Below, one piece after another: positions 52,107 to 61,362 of a stretch of DNA of 64,000 nucleotides. Source of the DNA: JAKQIM01 sp964633225 (GTDB lineage Bacteria > Chloroflexota > Anaerolineae > Anaerolineales > UBA4823); NCBI GenBank assembly GCA_964633225.1, contig CAZWFQ010000004.1:16381-80380 (forward strand), given 5' to 3'. Numbering within the stretch: the first letter of the stretch is position 1; each line of letters starts with the position of its first letter. The position numbers were made by a program, and so were the translations under genes. The notes under the pieces were generated by a model that ran no database searches, had not been told where the DNA came from, and worked only from the letters and a program-made list of their open reading frames with translations.

Positions 52107-53045
52107 ATGCCCTCCCAACGCCCCCTCGTCCCGCCCGGCCTGGCCATCTTCTTCGGCATCCTGGCTGTTTCCACCGCCTCCATTTTTATTCGCTTCGCCC
52201 AACAAGAGGCCCCATCACTGGTAATTGCCGCCTGGCGGCTGAGCCTGGCGGCGCTGGTGCTGGCCCCGCTGGCCCTGGCGCGCCACCACCAAGAACTGCG
52301 GGCACTGACGCGCCGAGAGCTCGGGCTGGCTCTGCTCTCTGGGATTTTTCTCGCCATCCACTTTGCCACCTGGATCAGCTCCCTGGAATACACCTCAGTT
52401 GCCAGCTCAGTGGTCCTGGTCAGCACCACCCCGTTGTGGGTGGCGATCATCGCCCCCTTCACGCTCAAAGAGCGTTCCGGGCGTTGGGTCATCTTGGGCC
52501 TGGTCCTGTCCTTAAGCGGCGGCCTGGTGGTTGGCTTGAGCGACGCCTGCCAGTGGAGCGCCACTGGCCTGGCCTGCCCGCCCCTGGCCAGCTTTGTGCA
52601 GGGCAAAGCCTTCTTGGGCGACCTGCTGGCTGTGGCCGGGGCAGTGGCCGGTGCCAGCTACTTGCTCATCGGCCGGCGGCTGCGCAGCTTGCGCAACCCG
52701 CCCCTCTCGCTGGTGGGCTACATCTTTGTGGTCTATGGCATGGCCGCCCTGGTGTTGCTCGGCATCATGCTGGCGGCCGGGCTCAGCCCCTTTGGCTATT
52801 CTGGGCCCACCTATCTATGGTTCGCCCTGCTGGCCTTTGTGCCGCAGTTGATCGGCCATTCCACCTTCAATTGGGCCTTGGGCTATCTCTCGGCCGCCTA
52901 TGTATCCATTACCTTGCTGGGCGAGCCAATCGGCTCCACCATCCTGGCCTATCTGCTGCTGCAAGAGAGTCCCTCGGGGCTCAAGATCTTGGGGGCGGTG
53001 CTCATCCTGACCGGCATCTACATTGCTTCGCGCGGGCAAAAATAG
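52107..53045 (+). CDS. EamA/DMT-superfamily transporter
   Basis: 312 residues, ten predicted helices in two EamA repeats (~10-145 and ~165-310). Motifs: WRLSLAALVLAPLAL, SLEYTSVASSVVLVSTTPLWVA and the second-repeat AYVSITLLGEPIGSTILAYLLLQE. Probably exports a metabolite; substrate cannot be told. It begins 6 bases after sodX and may be in the same transcript. Confidence 0.9.
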   Translation: MPSQRPLVPPGLAIFFGILAVSTASIFIRFAQQEAPSLVIAAWRLSLAALVLAPLALARHHQELRALTRRELGLALLSGIFLAIHFATWISSLEYTSVASSVVLVSTTPLWVAIIAPFTLKERSGRWVILGLVLSLSGGLVVGLSDACQWSATGLACPPLASFVQGKAFLGDLLAVAGAVAGASYLLIGRRLRSLRNPPLSLVGYIFVVYGMAALVLLGIMLAAGLSPFGYSGPTYLWFALLAFVPQLIGHSTFNWALGYLSAAYVSITLLGEPIGSTILAYLLLQESPSGLKILGAVLILTGIYIASRGQK

Positions 53046-53124
53046 AATCTCCCCCTCCCGATATGCTGGTAGAATAACTTCTAACCCCATTCTTTGTACG
53101 CTTCCAATCAACAAAGGAGCCCAA

Positions 53125-53682
53125 ATGCCCAATATCGGAGTGAACGTTGCCGCCATCCAAGAGGACAAGATCCTGCTTACCCTGCGCAGCGATTTTGAGG
53201 TCTGGTGTTTGCCTGGCGGCGGCGTGGATGCCAATGAAAGCCTGGCCCAGGCTGCTCTGCGTGAGCTGAGCGAAGAGACCGGCCTGGAAGCCCGTCTTTT
53301 ACACCTGGTGGGCCTGTATTCACGGCGCGACTGGCTGAGCTGCGGCCTGCACGTGGCTGTCTTTTCGGGCCAGGTGACCGGTGGCACCCTACGCGCCCAA
53401 CCCGAAGAAGTGCTCGAGATGCGCTTTTTTGGGCGCCACGAGCTGCCCGAGGCCATGCTGCTCGGCCACCGCCAGCGCTGCCTGGATGCCTTTGACGGCG
53501 TGTGCGGCGCGGTTTGGGCGCAAGATGGCGACTGGCCCTTCCCCGCCGGGATGGACCGCCAGGAATTGTACGCCCGCATGACCCAATCGGGCCTTCCACC
53601 CGCCGAATTCTACCGCCGCTACGTTGGCAAGCCTGCCCCTGGCGGCGCCGCCCTGGAAGTGGCCGGGATAGAGAAGAAATAA
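53125..53682 (+). CDS. Nudix hydrolase
   Basis: 185 residues from ATG 53125 (AAAGGAG at 53113-53119). Nudix box GGGVDANESLAQAALRELSE followed by ETG, preceded by LLTLRSDFEVWCLPGG. C-terminal extension of ~60 residues. Likely a nucleotide or nucleotide-sugar diphosphatase of the MutT type. An upstream longer frame (53023) overlaps the transporter and is not needed. A TAGAAT -10-like box lies at 53070-53075. Confidence 0.88.
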   Translation: MPNIGVNVAAIQEDKILLTLRSDFEVWCLPGGGVDANESLAQAALRELSEETGLEARLLHLVGLYSRRDWLSCGLHVAVFSGQVTGGTLRAQPEEVLEMRFFGRHELPEAMLLGHRQRCLDAFDGVCGAVWAQDGDWPFPAGMDRQELYARMTQSGLPPAEFYRRYVGKPAPGGAALEVAGIEKK

Positions 53683-53718
53683 AGCTCCGCTGGCAACCTG
53701 GCCCGGCCTGGTTTTCAG

Positions 53719-53747
53719 TTGACTGCAACCCGATTCTATGCTATTCT
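53719..53747 (+). promoter_or_regulatory. Promoter of ftsK, leaderless
   Basis: TTGACT (53719-53724), 17-base spacer, TATTCT (53742-53747). The expected start (~53754) coincides with GTG 53755, and no Shine-Dalgarno is present, so translation is probably from a leaderless mRNA. Confidence 0.6.
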
Positions 53748-53754
53748 CACTTTC

Positions 53755-56067
53755 GTGAGCCCTTCCAAAGTCCCCCCTCCCCCTCAAGCATCTGAGCGCT
53801 CCTGGATCGAAATCTTAATGGATCTGGGGGCGCGTTTCCAACGTTTCACGTGGGATGTTGCCGGCGTGGTACTGCTGGCCGTGGCGTTGATGACCCTCTT
53901 GACCATCATCTTGCCAGAGCTGACCGGCGGCGTGCTGCTGCAAGCCTGGGGCGGGCTCTTGCGCCGCGGGCTGGGCTGGGGCATCATCCTGGTCATCCTC
54001 GCCAGCGCTATTGCCGGGCTGATGATGCTGCGCTTGCGCGTCCAAGAACGCCAGGCCGTGCCAGGCACTGCACTGCCCGGCACACGTTGGGGCCGCATCA
54101 TCGCCCTCGAAGCCGCCGCCTTCGCCGGCCTGGCCATGCTGACGGTGATCAACAACGCTTCCAACGAGGCCAAGCTGCTGCGCACCGCCGCCGAGGCCAA
54201 CATGTCTGTAACCATTGGGCCTGTGCGCCAAATGGCTTCGCAGATGTCTGTGGCGCGCGCCGAGCAAGGGCTGGATGGCGGTCTGGTTGGCTGGGGTTTG
54301 GCCGAGTTGATGCGCCTGGTACTCTCTCGCCTGGGGCTAGGCCACCCCTTCTGGTCCATGATCCTCCTGATTGGCGCCATTGCGCTGTTCTTGATCTATG
54401 GCTTTGGCCTGGTTGGGCCCATCCGGCGCAAGCTGCGCCAATGGGCCGCTGAGCCCTCCGTCACCGTAGAGCACGAGCCGGCAGTCATCTTAGGCGATGT
54501 CCCCGATGATGCCATTGCGCCGCCGGCGGCCAGAGCGGCCCGCCGCCGCGAGCCCCTGCCCCCGCAGTATCGCAAGAAATTCCAACTTCCCCGCTCTGAA
54601 GAAAAGAACACCCCCCCACCCGAACGCGCCGAGCACCTGCCCCCGCTCGATTTGCTGGTGCATGAGCAGTCCGCTCGCCCAGATGAGCGCAGCATCAACC
54701 AAACCGCCGGCATGATCGAGAAGACCCTGGCCGAATTTGGCATCCCGGCCAAGGTGGTTGGCTTCCGCATTGGCCCAACCGTCACCCAATTTGCCATTGA
54801 GCCCGGCTTCTTAAAGAATGGCGAAGAGGAAGACGTACAAAAGCAAAAGGTCCGCGTGGCCCAGATCGCCGGCCTGCGCCGCGACCTGGCCCTGGCCCTG
54901 GCAGCCGAGCGCTTGCGCATCGAAGCCCCCGTGCCCGGTCGGCCTTACATCGGCATTGAGGTGCCCAACAGCCGCACCACCGTAGTGCGCCTGCGCCCGG
55001 TGCTCGAGTCCGAAGCCTTTTATAAGGTCGGCTCTCCCCTCACCATTGCCCTTGGGCGGGATGTATCGGGGCAGGCCATGGTTGGCGACCTGGGCAAGAT
55101 GCCTCACCTGCTGATTGCCGGCACCACTGGCTCTGGCAAATCGGTTTGTATTGCCGCACTGACGGCCTGCCTGGTGATGAACAATACCCCCGATGATCTG
55201 CGCCTGGTGATGATCGACCCTAAGATGGTTGAGCTGGTGCGCTTCAACGGCCTGCCCCACCTCTACGGCAAGGTTGAGACCGATATTCAGCGCATCCTGG
55301 GCGTGATACGCTGGGTGGTGGTGGAGATGGAACGCCGCTATAAACTGCTTGAAGAACTCCACGCTCGCGACCTGGATGGATACAATCGCAAAGCCCGCCG
55401 CACCAAGGGCAAAGAGCCCCTGCCGCGCCTGGTGGTGATGATCGACGAGCTGGCCGACTTGATGATGTCTGCACCCGACCAGACCGAACACACCCTCATC
55501 CGCCTGGCGCAAATGGCGCGCGCCACCGGCATCCACCTGGTGGTGGCTACCCAGCGCCCCAGCACCGACGTGGTCACCGGCCTGATCAAGGCCAACTTCC
55601 CTGCTCGCATTGCTTTTGCGGTGGCATCTTCGGTTGACTCGCGCGTCATCCTGGATGTCAACGGCGCCGAATCGCTGCTTGGGCATGGTGATATGCTCTT
55701 CCTGCCGCCTGAAGCTCCCGCCCCCATGCGCGTCCAGGGGGTGATGGTTTCAGACCAGGAAGTAGAGAAAGTGATCACCTACTGGCAGCGCACCCATCCC
55801 AAAGACCCCAACGCCCCATCTCCCTGGGAAGCATTCCTGGAAGAACAAGCCACCCTGGCTGAACGGGACGACCTGGTGAGCAAGGCCATTGAGATGGTGC
55901 GCGGCACCCAGCGCGCCAGTGCTTCGCTCTTGCAGCGCCGCCTGCGCATTGGCTATCCGCGTGCCGCCCGCTTAATGGATGAGCTGGAACAATTGGGCGT
56001 AGTAGGCCCCTCCCAGGGCGGCGGGCGCGAGCGGGATGTGCTCATCGGCGACGATGACGAAATGTAA
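53755..56067 (+). CDS. ftsK: FtsK/SpoIIIE-type DNA translocase
   Basis: 770 residues from GTG 53755. Four membrane helices (~40-225), a charged linker, alpha domain (SINQTAGMIEKTLAEFGI), motor domain with Walker A AGTTGSGKSVC and Walker B LVVMIDELADLMM, and a gamma winged helix (ASASLLQRRLRIGYPRAARLMDELEQLG). It pumps chromosomal DNA during division or segregation. The linker is short compared with E. coli FtsK, closer to SpoIIIE. Confidence 0.95.
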   Translation: MSPSKVPPPPQASERSWIEILMDLGARFQRFTWDVAGVVLLAVALMTLLTIILPELTGGVLLQAWGGLLRRGLGWGIILVILASAIAGLMMLRLRVQERQAVPGTALPGTRWGRIIALEAAAFAGLAMLTVINNASNEAKLLRTAAEANMSVTIGPVRQMASQMSVARAEQGLDGGLVGWGLAELMRLVLSRLGLGHPFWSMILLIGAIALFLIYGFGLVGPIRRKLRQWAAEPSVTVEHEPAVILGDVPDDAIAPPAARAARRREPLPPQYRKKFQLPRSEEKNTPPPERAEHLPPLDLLVHEQSARPDERSINQTAGMIEKTLAEFGIPAKVVGFRIGPTVTQFAIEPGFLKNGEEEDVQKQKVRVAQIAGLRRDLALALAAERLRIEAPVPGRPYIGIEVPNSRTTVVRLRPVLESEAFYKVGSPLTIALGRDVSGQAMVGDLGKMPHLLIAGTTGSGKSVCIAALTACLVMNNTPDDLRLVMIDPKMVELVRFNGLPHLYGKVETDIQRILGVIRWVVVEMERRYKLLEELHARDLDGYNRKARRTKGKEPLPRLVVMIDELADLMMSAPDQTEHTLIRLAQMARATGIHLVVATQRPSTDVVTGLIKANFPARIAFAVASSVDSRVILDVNGAESLLGHGDMLFLPPEAPAPMRVQGVMVSDQEVEKVITYWQRTHPKDPNAPSPWEAFLEEQATLAERDDLVSKAIEMVRGTQRASASLLQRRLRIGYPRAARLMDELEQLGVVGPSQGGGRERDVLIGDDDEM

Positions 56068-56075
56068 ACCCCTTC

Positions 56076-56104
56076 TTGACATTCGCCCTTCCTTGCGATA
56101 GCAT
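56076..56104 (+). promoter_or_regulatory. Promoter of the CDP-alcohol phosphatidyltransferase/lgt operon
   Basis: TTGACA (56076-56081), 17-base spacer, TAGCAT (56099-56104); predicted start ~56111, leaving a ~38-base leader with GGAAAGG. Confidence 0.7.
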
Positions 56105-56148
56105 ACTTCAATTACAAAAACCCTACTGGAAAGGTAGACTTTTTAACT

Positions 56149-56772
56149 GTGGAGAAAGCCGTAGAGAAAAAACCGACCATCACCCTCACTGACCGCGTCC
56201 GCGTAATTTTCAAAGGCGTCGTTGATCCAATTGCAGGCTTCTTTAACCGCCTGGGGATCATGCCCAATACCATTACCATTTTGGGATTGGTGGGGAACAC
56301 CATTGGCGCTTATTTTATTGCCACCGGCAGCATGACCGTTGGCGGCATCATTGTGCTGGTTATGGGCGCCTTCGACACCCTGGATGGCAGCATGGCCCGC
56401 TTGCGCGGCATGCCAACCGATTTCGGCGCCTTCATCGACTCGGTCACTGACCGTTACTCTGAGCTGGTCATCTTCGGCGGGCTGCTTTACTACTACATTC
56501 AACAGGCCAACTGGCTGATGGCCCTGGCCACTTACCTGGCAGCTTGTGGTTCGGTACTGGTCTCGTATATTCGGGCTCGCGCGGCTTCGTTGAGCATGGA
56601 TACCAAAGTCGGCATTCTCTCACGTTTTGAGCGCTTCATTGTACTGGCACCTTCCCTGGTATTCAACATTCCCTGGTTGGGCGTTTCGATCATTGCCTTG
56701 CTGGCCAACGTCACCGCCATCCAACGCATCTTAGATGTGCGCCGCCAGGCCCACGCCCGCAACCAAATCTAA
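56149..56772 (+). CDS. CDP-alcohol phosphatidyltransferase
   Basis: 207 residues, GTG start. Signature D-x2-DG-x2-AR-x8-G-x3-D-x3-D is met by DTLDGSMARLRGMPTDFGAF then IDSVTD (~75-100), with the active-site Asp residues. Six membrane helices. It transfers a phosphatidyl group from CDP-diacylglycerol to an alcohol (inositol phosphate, glycerol phosphate or similar); the acceptor is not determinable. It starts an operon with lgt. Confidence 0.92.
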   Translation: MEKAVEKKPTITLTDRVRVIFKGVVDPIAGFFNRLGIMPNTITILGLVGNTIGAYFIATGSMTVGGIIVLVMGAFDTLDGSMARLRGMPTDFGAFIDSVTDRYSELVIFGGLLYYYIQQANWLMALATYLAACGSVLVSYIRARAASLSMDTKVGILSRFERFIVLAPSLVFNIPWLGVSIIALLANVTAIQRILDVRRQAHARNQI

Positions 56773-56789
56773 TTTTCAAGAGGTTTGCT

Positions 56790-57623
56790 ATGCCCATTGG
56801 CTTCCATATTGGACCCTTATTCATCCGCTACTACGGCATCATCCTGATGCTGGGCGCCGTGGCGGCAGCCTTCCTGGCAGAACGCCTGGCCCGCCGCCGT
56901 AAGTTGAACAGTGATTTTGTCTGGGATGCCCTGATCTGGGTGCTGATCGGCGGCATTGTGGGGGCGCGCCTGTGGCACGTCTTCACCGTCCCGCCATCCA
57001 TGCAGGCCATCGGGATCACCACCGAATACTACCTGACCCACCCCCTAGACCTGATCAACACCACCAAAGGCGGGCTGGGTATCCCCGGGGCAGTCCTCGG
57101 CGGCGGGTTGGCCCTTTACCTCTATTCTCGCCGCAAAAAGACCTCCTTCTTGATGTGGGCCGACATCGCCGCTCCGACGGTTGCTTTAGGCCAGGCCATC
57201 GGTCGCTGGGGCAACTTTATCAACCAAGAAGTGTACGGCAAACCCACCGACCTGCCCTGGGCCATCACCATCCAGCCCCAATACCGCCTGCCCGAATTTT
57301 GGGATGTAGAAAAATACCATCCCCTGTTCCTGTATGAATCGCTGTGGAACTTTGCCAACATGGGTCTCTTGCTGTGGCTTGGCAAGAAGTACCCTGACCG
57401 CCTGAAAGAAGGCGATTTATTCCTGCTTTACCTGGTGGGCTACCCTATCGGGCGCTTTTTCTTGGAATTCTTACGCCTGGATTCGCCCATGATCGGCACC
57501 ATCAATACCAACCAGACCATCATGCTGATCGTCGCCCTCGTATCGGCTGGGTTATTGTTCTGGAGGCACCGCCCCGGGCAAAACCCCCTAAGCACGCCGC
57601 CGGCGGAAGACCCCGCAGCTTAA
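56790..57623 (+). CDS. lgt: Prolipoprotein diacylglyceryl transferase
   Basis: 277 residues, seven helices. Lgt signature GRWGNFINQEVYGKPTDLPWAI (~140-160), HPLFLYESLWN and YPIGRFFLEFLRLDSP, with the key His/Arg/Glu residues. It attaches diacylglycerol to lipobox cysteines such as that of the toast-rack lipoprotein at 35 kb. AAGAGG lies ~8 bases before ATG. It follows a phospholipid synthase, which fits its use of phosphatidylglycerol. Confidence 0.95.
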   Translation: MPIGFHIGPLFIRYYGIILMLGAVAAAFLAERLARRRKLNSDFVWDALIWVLIGGIVGARLWHVFTVPPSMQAIGITTEYYLTHPLDLINTTKGGLGIPGAVLGGGLALYLYSRRKKTSFLMWADIAAPTVALGQAIGRWGNFINQEVYGKPTDLPWAITIQPQYRLPEFWDVEKYHPLFLYESLWNFANMGLLLWLGKKYPDRLKEGDLFLLYLVGYPIGRFFLEFLRLDSPMIGTINTNQTIMLIVALVSAGLLFWRHRPGQNPLSTPPAEDPAA

Positions 57624-57624
57624 T

Positions 57625-58623
57625 ATGATCGAGACCCATGAGCTGGTCAAAAAGTTCGAGGATTTCCTGGCGGTTGACCAGGTTAGCCTGAATATTCCGA
57701 CCGGAGAGGTCCTGGCGCTCCTCGGCCCAAACGGCGCCGGCAAAACTACCACCGTCCGCATGTTGACCTCCGTACTGCGCCCCACCAGCGGTTGGGCGCG
57801 CGTGGCTGGCTATGATGTGGCGACCCAGGCCGAAGAGGTGCGCGCCTCAGTCGGGGTACTCACCGAGCAGCACGGCTTGTATGGGCGCATGCCCGCCGAT
57901 GATTACCTGGATTTCTTTGGTCAGATCTACCGCATGCCCGCCGCGCTTCGCCGTAAGCGCGGCGGTGAGCTTTTAGAACAGTTCGGCCTGGCTAACGACC
58001 GCAAGCGCAAGATCGGCCAATATTCCAAAGGCATGCGCCAAAAACTGGCCCTGGCACGTTCTTTGCTGCACGATCCTCCCGTGCTGCTGCTAGACGAGCC
58101 CACCTCAGCCATGGACCCCGAGAGCGCCCGCCTGGTGCGAGATGCCATTCACAGCTTGCGCTCTGCCAAGCGCACGATCATCATTTGCACACACAACCTG
58201 CCCGAAGCAGAAGAGCTTGCCGATCAGATCGCCATCATCCGCCGCGGCCGCATCATCGTCCGCGGCACCCCCACCGTGCTGAAAGAAGCCTTGCTCGGCC
58301 CAGCCGAATACCAGGTGCAGTTCGCCGCACCCTTGACCGACAGCTCGCCAGAACTGCCCGCCCACCTGAAGATCCACAGCCGCGGCCCCGATTGGCTGCG
58401 TTTCTATCCGCTCGATCCCTTGCAAGATAACCCGGCTGTCATCCGTCACCTGGTGGGGCAGGGCCTGCCCGTGCTGGGCCTGACCGAGGTGCAGCGCAGC
58501 CTGGAGCACGTTTACCTGCAAGCCATTAACGCCCCCGACGGGGCCGATATCATGAACATGAGAAATGCAGCCCGCAATGATGCGGTCACCCCCCAAGACA
58601 CAGAGGCCGCCTATGCGGGATAA
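57625..58623 (+). CDS. ABC transporter ATP-binding protein
   Basis: 332 residues. Walker A GPNGAGKTTT (~33-42), signature YSKGMRQKLALARSL, Walker B VLLLDEPTSAMDPE, H-loop CTHNLPEAEEL. A ~110-residue C-terminal extension ends in a tail that overlaps the permease gene by 11 bases. The ATG directly follows the lgt stop. Partner is the next gene; substrate unknown. Confidence 0.9.
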   Translation: MIETHELVKKFEDFLAVDQVSLNIPTGEVLALLGPNGAGKTTTVRMLTSVLRPTSGWARVAGYDVATQAEEVRASVGVLTEQHGLYGRMPADDYLDFFGQIYRMPAALRRKRGGELLEQFGLANDRKRKIGQYSKGMRQKLALARSLLHDPPVLLLDEPTSAMDPESARLVRDAIHSLRSAKRTIIICTHNLPEAEELADQIAIIRRGRIIVRGTPTVLKEALLGPAEYQVQFAAPLTDSSPELPAHLKIHSRGPDWLRFYPLDPLQDNPAVIRHLVGQGLPVLGLTEVQRSLEHVYLQAINAPDGADIMNMRNAARNDAVTPQDTEAAYAG

Positions 58624-60046
58624 CCTGCGCCCTGTTTTCATCATCGCTTACCGCGAGGTACGCGACCAACTGCGCGATTGGCGCATCATCATACCAATTG
58701 CCCTCCTGACCCTCTTCTTCCCCTTCTTGATGAACTTTACCGCCGGGCAGGTCGTGGGCTTTGTCCAACAATACGGCGCCAACTTGCTTGCCGATCGCTT
58801 CATCCCCTTCTTGCTCATGATCGTCGGCTTCTTCCCCATCACCATCTCATTAGCCATCGCCCTTGAAAGCTTTGCCGGCGAAACCGAGCGTCGCAGCATT
58901 GAACCTCTGCTGGGCAGCCCGCTGAGCGACTGGCAGCTTTACCTGGGCAAACTGTTGGCCTCTCTCATCCCGCCCCTGCTTGCCAGCTACCTGGGCGTCA
59001 TCGTCTATCTCATCGGCATTCGCCGCACCGCCAACTGGGTGCCCAGCATTGATTTCTTGATCCTGGTGCTGCTCTTGACCACCGTGCAGGCCCTGGTGAT
59101 GGTCAGTGGGGCTGTGGTCGTATCCACCCAAACCACCTCAGTACGGGCGGCAAACCTGCTGGCATCTTTCATCGTGCTGCCCATGTCGCTGCTGATCCAA
59201 GGCGAAAGTGTTGTTATGCTGTGGGCCGATTATAGTGTCTTGTGGTGGGCGGTTCTGGGCCAGGTGGTCTTGGCCGGGCTGTTGGTGCGCATGGGCCTGG
59301 CACACTTCAACCGCGAAGAACTGCTTGGCAAAGAGATCGATACCCTCAACATGCGTTGGGCCTGGAAGGTCTTCAGCCGCGCCTTTGTTGGGCAGGCCCG
59401 CACCCCCAGCGCTTGGTTGAGGCACGAGCTGCCCCCAGCACTGCGCCGCCTGGCAATCCCGGTCATTTTCATGACCATCACCCTGGTGGTGGTCACCTGG
59501 GTGGCAACCGCGCAAGCCGGCCTCAGCAGCCTGCCTGCCAGCGTCTTCAGCATGGACAAGCTCACCACGCTGGATGAAACCTTCTTAGATCAGTTCCGGG
59601 AGCTTGGCTTTTTCTCGGCCAACGGGGTCCTTTCGATCTGGCTGCACAATTTGCAGTCCATCTTGATCGCCACCTTATTAGGCGTGCTGACCTTCGCGGT
59701 GGGTGGGGTGCTGATCTTGCTCTTACCGATGGGCATCATTGGTTTCTTTGCCGGCGCAGCCAGCATGGCAGGTATCAGCCCGGCAACCTTCTTGTTGGCT
59801 TTCACCATGCCGCACGGCCTGTTTGAACTGCCCGCCATCATCCTGAGCGGGGCAGCCATCTTACAAATCGGCGCCGCTTTGCTCACCCCCGCACACAATA
59901 TGACCATCGGCGAGGCTTGGCTGCGCGCCTTTGCCGACTGGGCCAAGGTGGCCCTGGCTGTGGTCATGCCGCTCTTCTTGATTGCCTCGGTGCTCGAAAT
60001 GTTCGTCAGCCCGCACTTTATGCTCATGATCCTTAGTGGATCGTAG
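58613..60046 (+). CDS. ABC-2 family permease, large
   Basis: 477 residues from ATG 58613, which has AGAGG 5 bases upstream. N-terminal ABC-2 half with six helices (~15-235; EVRDQLRDWRIIIPIALLTL, AGETERRSIEPLLGSPLSDWQ) and a C-terminal half with four to five helices (~290-470) that resembles stage-II sporulation protein M/DUF95 (HNLQSILIATLLGVLTFAVGG; MPHGLFELPAIILSGAA). So it is a fusion of an ABC-2 permease with a SpIIM-like domain, a pairing that occurs in some Gram-positives as neighbouring genes. Coupled to the ATPase gene by an 11-base overlap. Confidence 0.82.
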   Translation: MRDNLRPVFIIAYREVRDQLRDWRIIIPIALLTLFFPFLMNFTAGQVVGFVQQYGANLLADRFIPFLLMIVGFFPITISLAIALESFAGETERRSIEPLLGSPLSDWQLYLGKLLASLIPPLLASYLGVIVYLIGIRRTANWVPSIDFLILVLLLTTVQALVMVSGAVVVSTQTTSVRAANLLASFIVLPMSLLIQGESVVMLWADYSVLWWAVLGQVVLAGLLVRMGLAHFNREELLGKEIDTLNMRWAWKVFSRAFVGQARTPSAWLRHELPPALRRLAIPVIFMTITLVVVTWVATAQAGLSSLPASVFSMDKLTTLDETFLDQFRELGFFSANGVLSIWLHNLQSILIATLLGVLTFAVGGVLILLLPMGIIGFFAGAASMAGISPATFLLAFTMPHGLFELPAIILSGAAILQIGAALLTPAHNMTIGEAWLRAFADWAKVALAVVMPLFLIASVLEMFVSPHFMLMILSGS

Positions 60047-60054
60047 AGGCTACA

Positions 60055-60810
60055 ATGCCAAAGTTGATCATCCTGGGTACATCATACGCCATTCCCGACG
60101 AGAAGCACGAAAACACGCACATGGCCTTGAAAGGCGATCATTCTACCATCGTCGTAGACTGCGCCGGCAACCCGGTCATCCACTTCAAAAAAGCCGGCAT
60201 CGACATCAACACCATCACCGACCTGATATTGACCCATTTTCATCCCGATCATGTTGGGGGTGTCCCGTTGCTGCTGATGAGCATGTGGCTCTTGGGTCAC
60301 AAAAGCAAGTTGAACATCTACGGGCTGCACCACACCATCGAGCGCATTGAAGACTTGATGTACTCGTATGATTGGTCGCATTGGCCAGGCTTCTTCCCGG
60401 TGGCCTTCCACCGCATGCCGCACCACGGCCCGGCTGTGATCCTCGAAAACCAAGACTTCCGCATCACGGCATCACCGGTGCGACACCTGATCCCGAATAT
60501 TGGATTGCGCTTCGAATCAATGGAAAGCGGCCGCTCAATCGCTTACTCTTGCGATACCGAACCCTGCCCGGCTGTGGTTGAGCTGGCCAGCGGCGCCGAC
60601 ATCCTGCTCCACGAAGCCGCCGGCCCTTACCCGGGCCATTCTTCAGCCGAGCAGGCCGCGGGCATCGCCCACCAGGCCGGCGTTAATTCACTCTACCTGA
60701 TCCATTACCCCACCGGAGATACAGATCTTGCACCGCTCTTGGCGCAGGCGCGGGCCAACTTCTCTGGCCAGGTGCTGCTAGCCCAAGACTTCATGGAGCT
60801 GGATTTTTAG
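60055..60810 (+). CDS. Metallo-beta-lactamase-fold hydrolase (RNase Z-like)
   Basis: 251 residues. Metal motif LTHFHPDHVGGVPLLL (HxHxDH variant: FHPDH), downstream His in VRHLIPNIGLRFE, Asp in SCDTEPCPAV, and final HxP region HEAAGPYPGHSS. The core matches RNase Z/arylsulfatase-type MBL proteins, although the exosite arm is absent, so the tRNA 3'-end processing role is uncertain. It follows the ABC operon by 8 bases and faces the HNH gene. Confidence 0.86.
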   Translation: MPKLIILGTSYAIPDEKHENTHMALKGDHSTIVVDCAGNPVIHFKKAGIDINTITDLILTHFHPDHVGGVPLLLMSMWLLGHKSKLNIYGLHHTIERIEDLMYSYDWSHWPGFFPVAFHRMPHHGPAVILENQDFRITASPVRHLIPNIGLRFESMESGRSIAYSCDTEPCPAVVELASGADILLHEAAGPYPGHSSAEQAAGIAHQAGVNSLYLIHYPTGDTDLAPLLAQARANFSGQVLLAQDFMELDF

Positions 60811-60813
60811 AGC

Positions 60814-61317
60814 TCACCAGCCGCTCACGTATGGCCGCCAGTCATCGTTATCGTTAAGGTGCCGGCCAAATAGATATTCAGCAGAAGATGGGGGCTCGCC
60901 AGGGCTGCGCAGCAAGCGCATTTGTGCTTGCTCAAGGGTTCGGCCGCCTTTGCGGTGGTTGCAAGCCGGGCAAGCTGCCACCAGGTTCTCCCAGGTAGGC
61001 TGGCCGCCCAGGTGACGCGGCCTGACATGATCGACCGTCAAGGCAAGGCTATGCTGGCCGCAGTACTGGCAGGTATAGGCGTCGCGCCGCAGCACTTCGC
61101 GCTTGGTCAGCTTGACACGCGGGCGCGGCCTGCGCACCATCTTTTCTAAGCGGATGATCGAGGGCAGTGGGTAACTTTGCGAGACGGTTCTGATCTCGCC
61201 TCGCCCGTTCAAGATCAAGCTGGCCCTTCCGCCCAAGATCAAAGAAATGGCACGGTAGGTACTACAGACATGGATCGGCTCAAAATTGGCGTTGAGCACC
61301 AACACAGGCGCCTGCAT
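60814..61317 (-). CDS. HNH endonuclease family protein
   Basis: 167 residues from ATG 61317 with GGAGG 6 bases upstream. Core: CQYCGQHSLALTVDHVRPRHLGG then NLVAACPACNHRKGGRT, i.e. CxxC, DH, N and CxxC-N of the HNH/ββα-metal fold, all catalytic residues present. N-terminal VLNANFEPIHVCSTYRAISLI is the usual start of a widespread bacterial HNH family of unknown role. A minus-strand TATAAT lies ~20 bases upstream in the divergent gap. Confidence 0.92.
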   Translation of the reverse strand: MQAPVLVLNANFEPIHVCSTYRAISLILGGRASLILNGRGEIRTVSQSYPLPSIIRLEKMVRRPRPRVKLTKREVLRRDAYTCQYCGQHSLALTVDHVRPRHLGGQPTWENLVAACPACNHRKGGRTLEQAQMRLLRSPGEPPSSAEYLFGRHLNDNDDWRPYVSGW

Positions 61318-61362
61318 GGCGGCCTCCAATGGACAAAATTATAGCACAGAGGCACATTTCAA

